From: CAYYWP01 sp050176585
Lineage (GTDB): Bacteria; Desulfobacterota; Binatia; HRBIN30; CADEER01
Reading direction: 5' to 3'
DNA: 50,403 nt
Assembly: GCA_050176585.1 (NCBI GenBank)
Contig: JBFXHX010000030.1
Coordinates: forward strand, 1-50,403
Shown here: positions 1-7,735 of the stretch, one piece after another
Position numbering within the stretch: the first letter of the stretch is position 1
Layout: each line of letters starts with the position of its first letter
Position numbers and translations under genes: made by a program
Notes under the pieces: model-generated
The model's input: only the letters and a program-made list of their open reading frames with translations
Told to the model about the DNA's origin: nothing
Databases searched by the model: none

Positions 1-16
1 TGTGTCTGGCAGTCAT
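1..16 (-). CDS. Possible start of a gene leaving the left edge
   Basis: On the minus strand an ATG at 16-14 is followed by four sense codons (M-T-A-R-H) up to the window edge. A purine-rich GAGAGGA lies 7 bases upstream of it, a good ribosome-binding site at a normal distance. Only five residues are visible, so no product can be proposed and the call rests on the start signal alone. It could equally be a chance match. Confidence 0.25.
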
Positions 17-121
17 TTGACATTCCTCTCGGGTGTGGGCGCGCGGCTCCGCCCATTGCGGCCCGTGCAGCGGGCTCCTGGTGTGAACACCCGCGTCGCC
101 CGGGCTCGAGTCGAGCGCAGC

Positions 122-155
122 CGCGGGCGCGGCGCTGGCGCGAGAAGCGCCCGCG
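122..155 (-). terminator. GC-rich hairpin downstream of the mop gene
   Basis: A perfect 9-bp inverted repeat (arms 122-130 and 147-155, CGCGGGCGC / GCGCCCGCG) with a 16-base loop lies 36 bases beyond the stop codon of the Mop protein gene, in the direction of its transcription. There is no T-tract, so it is not a classical intrinsic terminator; it may act as a 3-prime stabilising or Rho-assisted structure. The rest of 17-191 shows no convincing gene. Confidence 0.3.
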
Positions 156-191
156 CGGATGCGGGCTGGACGGGTGCCGCCGTCCGCCGGC

Positions 192-398
192 TTACGGAGT
201 GGCGATCAGGACGTTGGAGGCCTTGATCACCGCCAACGCGTCCTGCCCGACCCGCAGCTGCAGATCGTCCACGGCCTCGTTGGTGATCGAAGCGGTGAGG
301 ATTGCGCCCCCGATGTCGATCCGGACGTGCGCCGTGGTTTGCCCTCGTTGTACCTCGACGATGGTTCCCTTCAGGACGTTGCGCGCGCTGATCTTCAT
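192..398 (-). CDS. mop: Mop-only molybdate-binding protein (molbindin)
   Basis: A 68-residue protein consisting of a single Mop/TOBE domain. It begins M-K-I-S-A-R-N-x-L-K-G and ends with a V-I-K-A-S-x-V stretch, the two hallmarks of molbindins, which assemble as oligomers and bind molybdate or tungstate oxyanions in the cytoplasm for storage, homeostasis or sensing. The start at 398 is preceded by a G-rich Shine-Dalgarno (GGGGGGACC on the coding strand). The frame stays open further upstream, but that would run through the two ModE-type operators, so the shorter start is preferred. It is transcribed divergently from modABC across a 92-bp control region. In many bacteria Mop domains form the C-terminus of ModE; here the ModE-type protein of the locus lacks them, so this protein may supply the molybdate-sensing function separately (inference). 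Confidence 0.9.
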   Translation of the reverse strand: MKISARNVLKGTIVEVQRGQTTAHVRIDIGGAILTASITNEAVDDLQLRVGQDALAVIKASNVLIATP

Positions 399-410
399 CT
401 GGTCCCCCCG

Positions 411-434
411 CGATATATCCAAACCGATATTTCG
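411..434. promoter_or_regulatory. ModE-type operator 1 (mop side)
   Basis: A 24-bp imperfect palindrome CGATATAT-N8-ATATTTCG (7 of 8 arm positions complementary). The geometry is that of the known E. coli ModE box, CGTTATAT-N8-ATATAACG. It ends 13 bases upstream of the mop start codon, where a repressor would block mop transcription. The binding assignment is by motif and context. Confidence 0.75.
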
Positions 435-455
435 ATTGCGCGGCTTATTGCATGG

Positions 456-479
456 CGATATATCCAATGCAATATCTCG
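456..479. promoter_or_regulatory. ModE-type operator 2 (modA side)
   Basis: A second 24-bp palindrome CGATATAT-N8-ATATCTCG, with the left arm and the first four spacer bases identical to operator 1. It starts 45 bp after operator 1 and ends 11 bases before the modA ATG, next to its Shine-Dalgarno. Occupancy would therefore be expected to repress modABC. Assigned by similarity to the ModE box and by position. Confidence 0.75.
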
Positions 480-490
480 AAGGGGGGCGC

Positions 491-1294
491 ATGCAGAAAG
501 TGATGGGGATGACATGGGGGGCCGGTTGGCGCATCGCTGGCGCGGCGTTCGGGTTGCTGGTAACGGTGGCGGCCGTGCGGCCGGCCGGGGCAGAGGCCAG
601 CGACGTCTTGGTCTTTGCCGCGGCGAGCCTCAAGAACGCGCTCGATGACGTCAATGCACAGTGGGCACGCGAGACCGGCAAGCGGGCGTCGATTTCCTAC
701 GCCGCGACCTCGGCGCTCGCCAAACAGATCGAAAGCGGGGCGCCGGCCGACGTGTTCGTCTCGGCCGATGTCGAATGGATGGACTATCTCGCCGAGCGGA
801 ACCTCATCCGACCCGACTCGCGCCGCAATCTGCTCGGCAATGAGCTCGTCTTGATCGCGCCGAAGGACGCGTCCGTGCGCGCGACGATCGCGCCGAACTT
901 TCCGCTCGCGTCGTACCTCGGCGACGGCCGGTTGGCGCTGGCGGATACGGCGGCCGTGCCGGCCGGCCGCTACGCGAAGGCCGCGCTGGAGGCGCTCGGC
1001 GTATGGCCGTCGGTGGAGGGCAGGATCGCGCAAGCGGAGAACGTGCGCGCGGTGCTCCTCCTCGTCTCGCGCGGCGAAGCGCCGCTCGGGATCGTGTATC
1101 AGACCGATGCGAACGCCGATCCAGGAGTCCAGGTCCTCGGCACGTTTCCGCGCGCGACGCACCCGCCGATCATCTATCCGGTGGCGATTACGGCGGGCTC
1201 GAAGAACCCGGAGGCGGTCTCATTCGTCGCCTTTCTGCAGTCCCCAGCCGCCCGCGCGGCGTTCGAGAAGCAGAGCTTTGCCGTTTTGAATTGA
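491..1294 (+). CDS. modA: Molybdate ABC transporter, periplasmic binding protein
   Basis: A 267-residue extracytoplasmic solute-binding protein of the ModA family that captures molybdate (and often tungstate) in the periplasm and delivers it to ModBC. An N-terminal hydrophobic signal sequence of about 35 residues ends near A-G-A-E-A; the mature protein starts with the typical V-F-A-A-A-S-L-K-N-A-L motif, whose Ser contacts the oxyanion, followed by the A-T-S-x-L-A-K-Q-I-E-x-G-A-P-A-D-V-F-V-S-A block. The ATG at 491 follows an AGGGGGG ribosome-binding site; an in-frame ATG at 452 would place operator 2 inside the gene and is rejected. It is the first gene of modABC: modB starts 5 bases after its stop. 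Confidence 0.95.
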   Translation: MQKVMGMTWGAGWRIAGAAFGLLVTVAAVRPAGAEASDVLVFAAASLKNALDDVNAQWARETGKRASISYAATSALAKQIESGAPADVFVSADVEWMDYLAERNLIRPDSRRNLLGNELVLIAPKDASVRATIAPNFPLASYLGDGRLALADTAAVPAGRYAKAALEALGVWPSVEGRIAQAENVRAVLLLVSRGEAPLGIVYQTDANADPGVQVLGTFPRATHPPIIYPVAITAGSKNPEAVSFVAFLQSPAARAAFEKQSFAVLN

Positions 1295-1299
1295 CCGGC

Positions 1300-2001
1300 A
1301 TGGGGTGGCTCGAGCTCGGGCCCGACGAGTGGAACGCGGTCCGGCTGAGCCTCCGCGTGTCTCTATGGGCGATGTTCGGCAGCCTGCCGTTCGGCCTCGC
1401 CGTGGCCGTGCTGCTGGCGCGGAAACAGTTCTGGGGCAAGTCGATCCTGAACGGCGCCGTGCACCTGCCGCTGGTGCTGCCGCCGGTGGTGACGGGGTAC
1501 GCGCTGCTCATGCTGTTCGGCCGCACGCGGCCGCTCGGGGCGTTCCTCGCTGAGCATTTCGGCATCGTGTTCGCGTTTCGCTGGAGCGGCGCCGCGCTCG
1601 CGTGCGCCATCATGGCATTTCCGCTGATGGTGCGCGCGATCCGGCTCTCGGTGGAAGCCGTCGACCGGCGCCTCGAAGATGCCGCCGCGACGCTCGGTGC
1701 CAGTCCGGCGTGGGTGTTCGCCACGGTGACCCTGCCGCTCGTGCTGCCGGGAATCCTCGCCGGGATGATTCTCGCGTTTGCCAAGGCCATGGGCGAGTTC
1801 GGCGCGACGATCACCTTCGTGTCGAACATCCCGGGCGAAACGCAAACCCTTCCCAGCGCCATCTACACATATACGCAAGTGCCGGGAGGCGACGAAGGCG
1901 CTCTGCGGTTGACGCTGATCTCCGTGCTCATCTCGATGGCGGCGCTCGTCGCCTCCGAGCTCCTGGCCCGCAAGGTGGGCCGGCACGTGCATGTCGAATG
2001 A
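1300..2001 (+). CDS. modB: Molybdate ABC transporter permease
   Basis: A 233-residue inner-membrane permease of the ModB/CysTW family, with about five to six hydrophobic segments. The cytoplasmic coupling (EAA) loop is clear: E-D-A-A-A-T-L-G-A-S-P, followed by T-L-P-L-V-L-P-G-I. It forms the translocation path for molybdate and docks on the ModC ATPase. The ATG at 1300 is 5 bases downstream of the modA stop, and the stop codon overlaps the modC start as ATGA, indicating translational coupling. Length and topology are normal for the family. Expected to be repressed with modA through the upstream ModE-type operators. Confidence 0.95.
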   Translation: MGWLELGPDEWNAVRLSLRVSLWAMFGSLPFGLAVAVLLARKQFWGKSILNGAVHLPLVLPPVVTGYALLMLFGRTRPLGAFLAEHFGIVFAFRWSGAALACAIMAFPLMVRAIRLSVEAVDRRLEDAAATLGASPAWVFATVTLPLVLPGILAGMILAFAKAMGEFGATITFVSNIPGETQTLPSAIYTYTQVPGGDEGALRLTLISVLISMAALVASELLARKVGRHVHVE

Positions 2002-3131
2002 TCGAAGTCGACGTGCAGCATCGGCTCGGCCGCCGTTTTCAACTGACCGCCCACTTCGCCAGCGAGGGCGCGCTCACGGCGCTATTCGGCCGCTCGGGCG
2101 CGGGAAAATCCACGCTGGTGAACATCATCGGCGGTTTGATCCGGCCCGAGCGCGGCCGGGTGGTGGTCGAGGGCCGCACGCTGGTCGACACGGAGCGCGG
2201 CATCTTCGTGCCGAAGCACCGCCGCCGCGCCGGCTACGTGTTCCAGGAGGGCCGGCTATTCCCGCACCTGACCGTGCGGCACAACCTGCTCTACGGCCGC
2301 TGGTTCGCGCCGCCCGCGGAGCGCCAGGCGAGCTTCGAGCACGTCGTCGAGCTGCTCGGCATCGAGCATCTCCTGGAGCGTCGGCCGGTGCGGCTGTCCG
2401 GCGGCGAGAAGCAGCGGGTCGCGGTCGGACGCGCGCTGCTGTCGAGCCCGCGCTTCCTGCTGATGGATGAGCCGCTCGCTTCGCTCGACGAGGCGCGCAA
2501 GGCCGACATCCTCCCGTACATCGAACGGCTGCGCGACGAGACGAAGATCCCGATCGTCTACGTGAGCCACATGATCTCGGAGGTGGCGCGCCTGGCGACG
2601 ACGCTGGTCGTCCTGTCCGAGGGCAAGGTGGTTGCGGCGGGGCCGACGCTGGAGATCATGTCGCGGCTCGATCTCATCACCGTCACCGGCCGGCGCGAAG
2701 CCGGCGCAGTGCTGCAATCGGAGGTGATCGCGCACGACGAGGAGTTCGCGCTGACCACGCTGCGCAGCCCGGCGGGCGATCTGCGCGTGCCCATCCTCGA
2801 TCTGCCGATCGGCGCGCCGATCCGCGTGCGCGTGCGCGCGCGCGACGTGATGATCGGCATCCGCCCGCCGCAGGGCCTGAGCGCGCTGAACGTGCTCGAG
2901 GGCGTGCTGGCCGAGGTCGGGCCGCAGAACGGCCCGATCGTCGAGGTGCGGATCGATTGCCACGGCGAAGCGTTGCTCGCGCGCGTGACCCGCCGCTCCT
3001 TCGAGCAACTCGCCCTAGCTCCCGGGTTGCGCGTATTTGCGGTGATCAAGAGCGTCGCCCTCGACCGCCGCACGCTCGGCGTGCCGGTGCACGGCTTCGA
3101 CATCGCGGATGCGGAGACGAACGGCGAGTGA
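1998..3131 (+). CDS. modC: Molybdate ABC transporter ATP-binding protein
   Basis: A 377-residue ABC ATPase that powers molybdate import. Walker A is G-R-S-G-A-G-K-S-T at residues 31-39, the signature L-S-G-G-E-K-Q-R is at 133-140 and Walker B L-L-M-D-E-P at 154-159. The C-terminal third (about residues 300-365) is a Mop/TOBE domain beginning S-A-L-N-V-L-E-G, which in ModC proteins binds oxyanion and can trans-inhibit transport when cytoplasmic molybdate is high. The start overlaps the modB stop by 4 bp. It converges with the modE-like gene across a 90-bp gap containing a stable hairpin. Confidence 0.95.
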   Translation: MIEVDVQHRLGRRFQLTAHFASEGALTALFGRSGAGKSTLVNIIGGLIRPERGRVVVEGRTLVDTERGIFVPKHRRRAGYVFQEGRLFPHLTVRHNLLYGRWFAPPAERQASFEHVVELLGIEHLLERRPVRLSGGEKQRVAVGRALLSSPRFLLMDEPLASLDEARKADILPYIERLRDETKIPIVYVSHMISEVARLATTLVVLSEGKVVAAGPTLEIMSRLDLITVTGRREAGAVLQSEVIAHDEEFALTTLRSPAGDLRVPILDLPIGAPIRVRVRARDVMIGIRPPQGLSALNVLEGVLAEVGPQNGPIVEVRIDCHGEALLARVTRRSFEQLALAPGLRVFAVIKSVALDRRTLGVPVHGFDIADAETNGE

Positions 3132-3152
3132 AGGAGGAAGACTCTCACCGGC

Positions 3153-3168
3153 GAGGCGCGGAGATCGC
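3153..3168. repeat. 16-bp sequence shared with another convergent gap (copy A)
   Basis: GAGGCGCGGAGATCGC occurs here, just after the modC stop, and identically at 17979-17994, just after the last gene of the fatty-acid-like operon. Both copies lie between convergent genes. It may be a dispersed intergenic element; two copies alone do not prove this. Confidence 0.4.
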
Positions 3169-3184
3169 GTGCTCGACATCGACC

Positions 3185-3204
3185 TGCGCCGCCCCCGCGG
3201 CGCA
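3185..3204. terminator. Hairpin between convergent modC and modE-like genes
   Basis: Perfect 8-bp inverted repeat TGCGCCGC / GCGGCGCA around a four-base CCCC loop. It lies 53 bases after the modC stop and 17 bases after the stop of the oppositely oriented modE-like gene, so it could serve transcripts from both sides. No T-tract on either strand, so termination efficiency is uncertain. Confidence 0.45.
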
Positions 3205-3221
3205 GCCTCTCCGCGGTGACT

Positions 3222-3665
3222 TCAGGAATGGGCGGCGGGTGCCGCGTCTGATTCCGGAGGTGACTCGGCGAGCGAGCGCGTCAGCGCGCGCAAATGTGGG
3301 GCGGCCGTGCGCTCGGCGGCCTCCTCGATCGCGCGATACCGGCGCACGATCTCGCGGCCGAATGGGGTGAGCTCCGCTTTTCCGCCGCCGGTGCCGCCGT
3401 GCTGCGTGGCGACGAGCGGCTTGCAGAACATCTGGTTCAGGGCGTCGACCAACAGCCACGCGCGCCGATACGACATGCGCATCGCGCGGCCGGCGGCGGC
3501 CATGGAACCGTGCGCGTCGATCAGCTCCAGCAAGGCGATCTTCCCGGGGCCGAGCCGCCCATAGGCGCCGAGCTCGACGCGGAGGATCAGCGTCCCGTGC
3601 TTCTGGCCGCGGTCGGCAGTCGCGCCGGGAGCTCGCGAACGGGGAGTGGTTGCTGAGCGTGGCAT
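3222..3665 (-). CDS. ModE-type winged-helix regulator lacking molybdate-binding domains
   Basis: A 147-residue protein matching only the N-terminal DNA-binding half of ModE: R-V-E-L-G-A-Y-G-R-L-G-P-G-K-I-A-L-L-E-L-I, then the helix-turn-helix G-S-M-A-A-A-G-R-A-M-R-M-S-Y-R-R-A-W-L-L-V-D-A-L-N, and a wing containing H-G-G-T-G-G-G-K-A-E-L-T-P-F-G. Full ModE (about 260 residues) continues into two Mop domains; this one ends in an Ala/Pro-rich tail instead. It probably binds the two palindromes upstream of modA and mop. How it senses molybdate is open: through the separate Mop protein, through a second ligand, or not at all. The gene sits at the far end of modABC in convergent orientation. Confidence 0.85.
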   Translation of the reverse strand: MPRSATTPRSRAPGATADRGQKHGTLILRVELGAYGRLGPGKIALLELIDAHGSMAAAGRAMRMSYRRAWLLVDALNQMFCKPLVATQHGGTGGGKAELTPFGREIVRRYRAIEEAAERTAAPHLRALTRSLAESPPESDAAPAAHS

Positions 3666-3758
3666 CAGAGTCTGCGGTGCAAGACGGCCCGCAACATATC
3701 ACGGGCGCGGCGCGTGCACAGGTGCGCGCAGTGACCGCCGCCGGCGCGAGCGGTGCGA

Positions 3759-4517
3759 TCAGGCGTGCGCTCCGTCGACGCGGAGAATTGCGCCGCTCGT
3801 GTAGCTCGATGCATCGGAGGCGAAGTACAGGGCGGCGCCGACGATCTCCTCCGGCCGCCCGACGCGTCCGAGCGCGATCCACTTGGTGATCTGTTCGACC
3901 CATTCGGGTCGCCACGCTCTGGAGATGTCGGTCGTGATCGGCCCCGCCTGGATGCAGTTCACCCGCACGGTGGGGCCGAAGGCCTGGGCGAAGCCCTCGG
4001 TCAGCGCGTTCAAGCCGGCTTTGGCCGCCGCATACGGAACGATCGACGCCGTCGGCCGGATGGCGGCGATGCTGCTGATGTTGATGATCGAGCCGCCGCG
4101 CCCGGCCGCCATGCGCGTGCCGATCAGCGCGGTGAGGCGAAAGGCGGCTTTCAGGTTCACGGCGAGGACTTTGTCCCACAGCTCCTCGGTCACCTCGGGG
4201 AGCGAGGCATAGTTGGGCGACATACCGGCGTTGTTGACCAGGATGTCGACGGTCCCGCACGCGGCGTACGCGGTATCGACCAGCGCGTCGAGCTGCTGCC
4301 ACACGCCGACGTGACACGCGACCGGCAGCGCGCGCCTGCCGAGGGCTTCGACCTCGGCCGCCACGGCCCGGCAGTTCTCGAGTTTGCGGCTGGCGATGAT
4401 GACGTCGGCACCGGCGCCGGCGAACGCGAGCGCCATCTCGCGCCCGAGGCCGCGGCTCCCGCCGGTGATGAGGGCGACCTTGCCGGTCAGATCGAAGAGC
4501 TGAGATGCGATGTGCAT
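3759..4517 (-). CDS. SDR family NAD(P)-dependent oxidoreductase
   Basis: A 252-residue classical short-chain dehydrogenase/reductase. The cofactor motif T-G-G-S-R-G-L-G is at residues 18-25, N-N-A-G at 95-98, and the catalytic triad Ser149, Tyr162 and Lys166 (Y-A-A-A-K) is intact. The substrate is not evident; related proteins act on sugar alcohols, gluconate-type acids or 3-oxoacyl groups. The residue after the basic S-R-K-L at the end of the second strand favours NADP(H). The downstream neighbour on the other side (4595-5530, same strand, upstream in transcription) is a D-2-hydroxyacid dehydrogenase, so the two may form a small redox operon separated by 77 bases. Confidence 0.85.
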   Translation of the reverse strand: MHIASQLFDLTGKVALITGGSRGLGREMALAFAGAGADVIIASRKLENCRAVAAEVEALGRRALPVACHVGVWQQLDALVDTAYAACGTVDILVNNAGMSPNYASLPEVTEELWDKVLAVNLKAAFRLTALIGTRMAAGRGGSIINISSIAAIRPTASIVPYAAAKAGLNALTEGFAQAFGPTVRVNCIQAGPITTDISRAWRPEWVEQITKWIALGRVGRPEEIVGAALYFASDASSYTSGAILRVDGAHA

Positions 4518-4594
4518 GCTGTCCGTCTAGCCTTTCGCCGCACGGCGCGCACGCGCGCCGCGGATGGACGCCGCGCCCCCAGGCGCCCGCGCGA

Positions 4595-5530
4595 TCAATA
4601 GCCGGCGTCCTTGTCCACGATACCGAGGAGCGGCTCCCCGGCGAGATAGCGGCGCACGTTGTCGACAAATGGTTGGAGGATCTCGTCGAACGACTCCGGG
4701 GCATCCCACGACACGTGCGCGCTCAGCCGCACGCGCGGATGGCTGTACATCCAGTGGCCGGCGGGCAGCGGCTCGGGTTCCACGGCGTCCAGCGCCGCGC
4801 CCGCGACCCGGCCATCATCGAGCGCGGCGCGCAGCGCGCTCTCTTCGATCAAGCCGCCGCGCGCCGGGTTGACAATGTACACGCCCGGTTTGACGGCCCC
4901 CAGCGCGCGCGCGTCGATGATGTGTCGCGTCCGCGGCGTGAGCGGGGTCGCGAGCACGACGTGGTCAGCTTGTGCGAGCGCCGCAGCGAGATCCGCAGCC
5001 ACCGACACGCCGGGTACGGGGCTGGGCCGAGGCGAGTTGCGCACCGCGGAGACCCGCATCTCGAACGCCAGCGCGCGGCGCGCCACCGCCGCGCCGATGC
5101 CGCCGATGCCGATCACGACCAGGGAGCGCCCGCGCAGCGCGCCGAGCGGCGTCGGCGGAAAATAGATTCGGGCCGGCGGCTGATCGATCCAGGTCTCGGG
5201 CAGGCGCTTTTCGAACGCGAGCATTTGGGCGAGCACCCACTCGGCGATCGGCACTGCGCTGGCGCCGCGGGAGCAGGTGAACAGGCGCGAGCCGACCGCG
5301 TGAACCGGAAACGCATCCACGCCGGTACTGTAGGTGTGGATCCAGCGCGGATTCGCCTGCTCGATCAATGGCACCAGATGCGGCGTGTTCCAGCCGAGGG
5401 CGAGGAGAATATCGCCGCGCACGTCGGCGGGCGGCGGCGCATCGGGCGGCACGTGCACGACCTCCACCGGCAGACCGGCAGCGCGCACCCGCTCGACCAT
5501 TTTCCAGTTCATGTGCACGAGCACGCGCAT
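4595..5530 (-). CDS. D-2-hydroxyacid dehydrogenase family protein
   Basis: A 311-residue NAD(P)-dependent dehydrogenase of the D-isomer-specific 2-hydroxyacid family, which interconverts 2-hydroxyacids and 2-oxoacids. The Rossmann motif G-I-G-G-I-G is at residues 141-146. The catalytic residues are all present: Arg224 in N-P-A-R-G-G, Glu253 in V-E-P-E-P-L-P, and His272 in S-A-H-V-S-W. Substrate cannot be read from sequence; glyoxylate/hydroxypyruvate reductase-like and phosphoglycerate dehydrogenase-like members share these motifs. The following 294-bp stretch (5531-5824) contains no gene that I can support. Confidence 0.88.
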   Translation of the reverse strand: MRVLVHMNWKMVERVRAAGLPVEVVHVPPDAPPPADVRGDILLALGWNTPHLVPLIEQANPRWIHTYSTGVDAFPVHAVGSRLFTCSRGASAVPIAEWVLAQMLAFEKRLPETWIDQPPARIYFPPTPLGALRGRSLVVIGIGGIGAAVARRALAFEMRVSAVRNSPRPSPVPGVSVAADLAAALAQADHVVLATPLTPRTRHIIDARALGAVKPGVYIVNPARGGLIEESALRAALDDGRVAGAALDAVEPEPLPAGHWMYSHPRVRLSAHVSWDAPESFDEILQPFVDNVRRYLAGEPLLGIVDKDAGY

Positions 5531-5824
5531 CGGAGCCAGATGTGTCTACTACGAGCGCGCGGCGACAGGCGAGATGCGCGATTCGAGGCGCCGGTGGGTA
5601 CGCGCAGCACAGGCGCGGCCGCCGGGCCACGGATCACTCCGCGGCCGCGAGTGGGGCTGCGGCGAGCGTCGGCAGCGGTCACTCACGCGCAAAGAAGGGC
5701 CGCACGCTGGCGAATTGCATGCTCCAGTGGTGACACTGGAAGCGCCGCTCTGCCGGCGCCTGTGGGGGAGAGCTACGGCCCCAATCCGACCGGCGCCGAC
5801 GAAAGCGCGCCACGCGAGGATGCC

Positions 5825-6766
5825 TCAGCGCGCGTGCGGCAGCACCTCCGCAGCGAACCGCTCCAGCGTCTCGACCGCCTGTGCCAGCCCAGTGGGATCG
5901 GCCATGGGCACCGCCAGCAGCATGTCCGAGACGCCCGCGTCGGCATAGCGCCGCAGGGCGTCGATCATCTGCGCCGGCGTCGGCCCGATGAGCGCCGCGC
6001 CCCGAGGCGCATTGCGGCACACGGCGGCGTCGAAGCTCACCAGCAATCCCAGCATGCCGAGGCCGAGCGCAGCCGGATCGCGGCCGATGGCCTCGCACGC
6101 GACGCGCAGCCGCTCGCGCGTCTGGCGCATGCCCTCGACGGGCTTCGGCATGTCGAGGAACGCCTCGGCAAAGTGCGCCGCTCGCCGCAGCGAAGCCGGG
6201 CCGCCGCCGCCGACCCAGATCGGGATGCGGCCGTTCACCGGCTTGGGCTCGAAGTACACCGGATCGAACCGGTAGAAACGGCCGCGGAAGGACGGCTGCG
6301 GCTCGCGGAAGAGCACCTCGAACAGCGCGAGCATCTCGTCCGCGCGCGCGTTGCGGTGATCGCGCGGCATGCCGACGGCATCGAACTCCTCCATCAGCCA
6401 ACCCACCCCGACGCCGAGGATTGCGCGACCGCCCGACAACCAATCGAGCGTCGCCCACGCCTTGGCGTTCTGCACCGGCGGGCGCAAGCCGAGCGGCATC
6501 ACCGAGGTGCCCAGTCGCACGCGCTCGGTACACCCAGCGACGAACAACAACGCCGCGACGGAATCGAGAAACGGCACGTCCAGTCTGGCGGAGACCTCGC
6601 CCGACTCGCTGTACGGATATCGCGAGGTGAAGGCGACCGGGAGCACCACGTGATCCGGAGCCCAACACGAATCGAACCCGAGCCGGTCGGCCGCCCGCGC
6701 GACGCCGGCGACGCATTCGCGCGTCGCGGCGGGCCCGAAGCTCGGCAGCAGTACCCCGCATCTCAT
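5825..6766 (-). CDS. LLM-class F420-dependent oxidoreductase
   Basis: A 313-residue luciferase-like (bacterial luciferase-fold TIM barrel) oxidoreductase, most like the F420-dependent subfamily: A-D-R-L-G-F-D-S-C-W-A-P-D-H near the N-terminus, L-G-T-S-V-M-P-L in the first strands, W-L-S-G-G-R-A-I-L-G-V-G-V-G-W in the centre, and I-P-I-W-V-G-G-G-G near residue 180. Such enzymes transfer hydride from reduced F420 (or FMN) to diverse substrates. Substrate unknown. It stands alone on the minus strand between a hydroxyacid dehydrogenase and a metallophosphoesterase, and is the first of three LLM-family genes within 7.3 kb. Confidence 0.85.
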   Translation of the reverse strand: MRCGVLLPSFGPAATRECVAGVARAADRLGFDSCWAPDHVVLPVAFTSRYPYSESGEVSARLDVPFLDSVAALLFVAGCTERVRLGTSVMPLGLRPPVQNAKAWATLDWLSGGRAILGVGVGWLMEEFDAVGMPRDHRNARADEMLALFEVLFREPQPSFRGRFYRFDPVYFEPKPVNGRIPIWVGGGGPASLRRAAHFAEAFLDMPKPVEGMRQTRERLRVACEAIGRDPAALGLGMLGLLVSFDAAVCRNAPRGAALIGPTPAQMIDALRRYADAGVSDMLLAVPMADPTGLAQAVETLERFAAEVLPHAR

Positions 6767-6894
6767 CGCCTATCCTCCCTCGTTCGTGCGCAGCGTTTGA
6801 TATGCCAGGTCCGTCGCGGCATCCGCGCCCGCGCGCGCCCGTGGCACACCCGGCCTCGAGCGTCGACATGACCGACCTCGCTACCGCAGATCGG

Positions 6895-7731
6895 TTAGAC
6901 GGCGGATGGTGAGAGAGTCAACGGCTGCGGAACCCATCCGGTTGGCGTGCGCTCGAAGCTCGCCACTTCGGAGAGCGCGAACTCGCAGCGCGCGGGGTCC
7001 CACCCGTAATGCTCGATGCGCAGGCGCGGGTCGGCGATGTGGAGGACGTTGAAGGAGTTCGCCTCCCCGCGCAGCCGCGTGGACGTGGCAGTGCCGGCCT
7101 GAACGAGCAACGCGGAGAAACCGGCGACTCTGTAGCGGGTGATCGCGTGGCTGGTATGCCGCGCGTGCAGGTGGCCGGACAGCAGGATATCCACGCCGCA
7201 CTCGGCGAGGCCCGTCGCCGCCATAGCGGCGCGGCCGACGATGTGCGCCGGGTCCTGGTGGGAAGCGACATCGAACGGATGGTGGGTCACCAGGATCTTG
7301 GTGATGCGGTCGGGCAGGTCACAGATGCGCGCGCGTATGCGGGCGACCTGCTCTTGGTTGATGCGGCCGCCTTTGATGGTCAGTGACCGCGCCGTGCTGA
7401 CCCCGATCACGGCCAGTTCCTCATCGAAGTACTCCGGCTCCAGGACGTCCGAGATGTAGCGACGGTAGCGCTCGAAGGGGCGAAAGAACCGCCTGAACAC
7501 GTTGTACAGCGGTACGTCGTGATTCCCCGGCACCACGATCTGCGGCTTCGGCAGCGTGTCGAGGAACGCGCGCGCTGCGCGGAACTGCCATGACTTGGCG
7601 CGCTGTGTGAGGTCGCCGGAGACGGCGACGAGATGCGGGTGCAGCGCGCGGACGCGCGCCCGCAGCGGGCCGAGGAGGGCGGAGTCGGCGCTGCCGAAGT
7701 GCAGATCCGACAGGTGGACGACGATCCGCAT
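6895..7731 (-). CDS. Calcineurin-like metallophosphoesterase
   Basis: A 278-residue metallophosphoesterase with the full set of dinuclear-metal motifs: D-L-H (Asp9, His11), G-D (Asp40), G-N-H-D (Asn70, His71), H150 in V-T-H-H-P, and G-H-L-H (His187, His189). The family hydrolyses phosphomono- or diesters; cAMP-phosphodiesterase-like and UDP-diacylglucosamine-hydrolase-like members exist. It begins 4 bases after the stop of the lipid-kinase gene, so the two are one transcript. That pairing suggests a role in lipid phosphate turnover (inference). A GTG- or ATG-poor upstream region leaves the ATG at 7731 as the only sensible start. Confidence 0.85.
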   Translation of the reverse strand: MRIVVHLSDLHFGSADSALLGPLRARVRALHPHLVAVSGDLTQRAKSWQFRAARAFLDTLPKPQIVVPGNHDVPLYNVFRRFFRPFERYRRYISDVLEPEYFDEELAVIGVSTARSLTIKGGRINQEQVARIRARICDLPDRITKILVTHHPFDVASHQDPAHIVGRAAMAATGLAECGVDILLSGHLHARHTSHAITRYRVAGFSALLVQAGTATSTRLRGEANSFNVLHIADPRLRIEHYGWDPARCEFALSEVASFERTPTGWVPQPLTLSPSAV

Positions 7732-7735
7732 CGCG

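Noticed and set aside
452..490. Upstream in-frame ATG for modA
   Set aside because: It would place the ModE-type operator and the Shine-Dalgarno inside the coding region; the ATG at 491 starts just before a normal signal peptide.
5531..5824. Possible short gene in the gap upstream of the LLM oxidoreductase
   Set aside because: No frame has a ribosome-binding site or recognisable domain; only GC-rich inverted sequence was seen.
4505..6871. Very long open frame on the plus strand covering the hydroxyacid dehydrogenase and LLM genes
   Set aside because: Codon use and amino acid content (Arg/Ala/His-rich, no motifs) are those of an antisense shadow in GC-rich DNA; the minus strand carries complete enzymes with all catalytic motifs.
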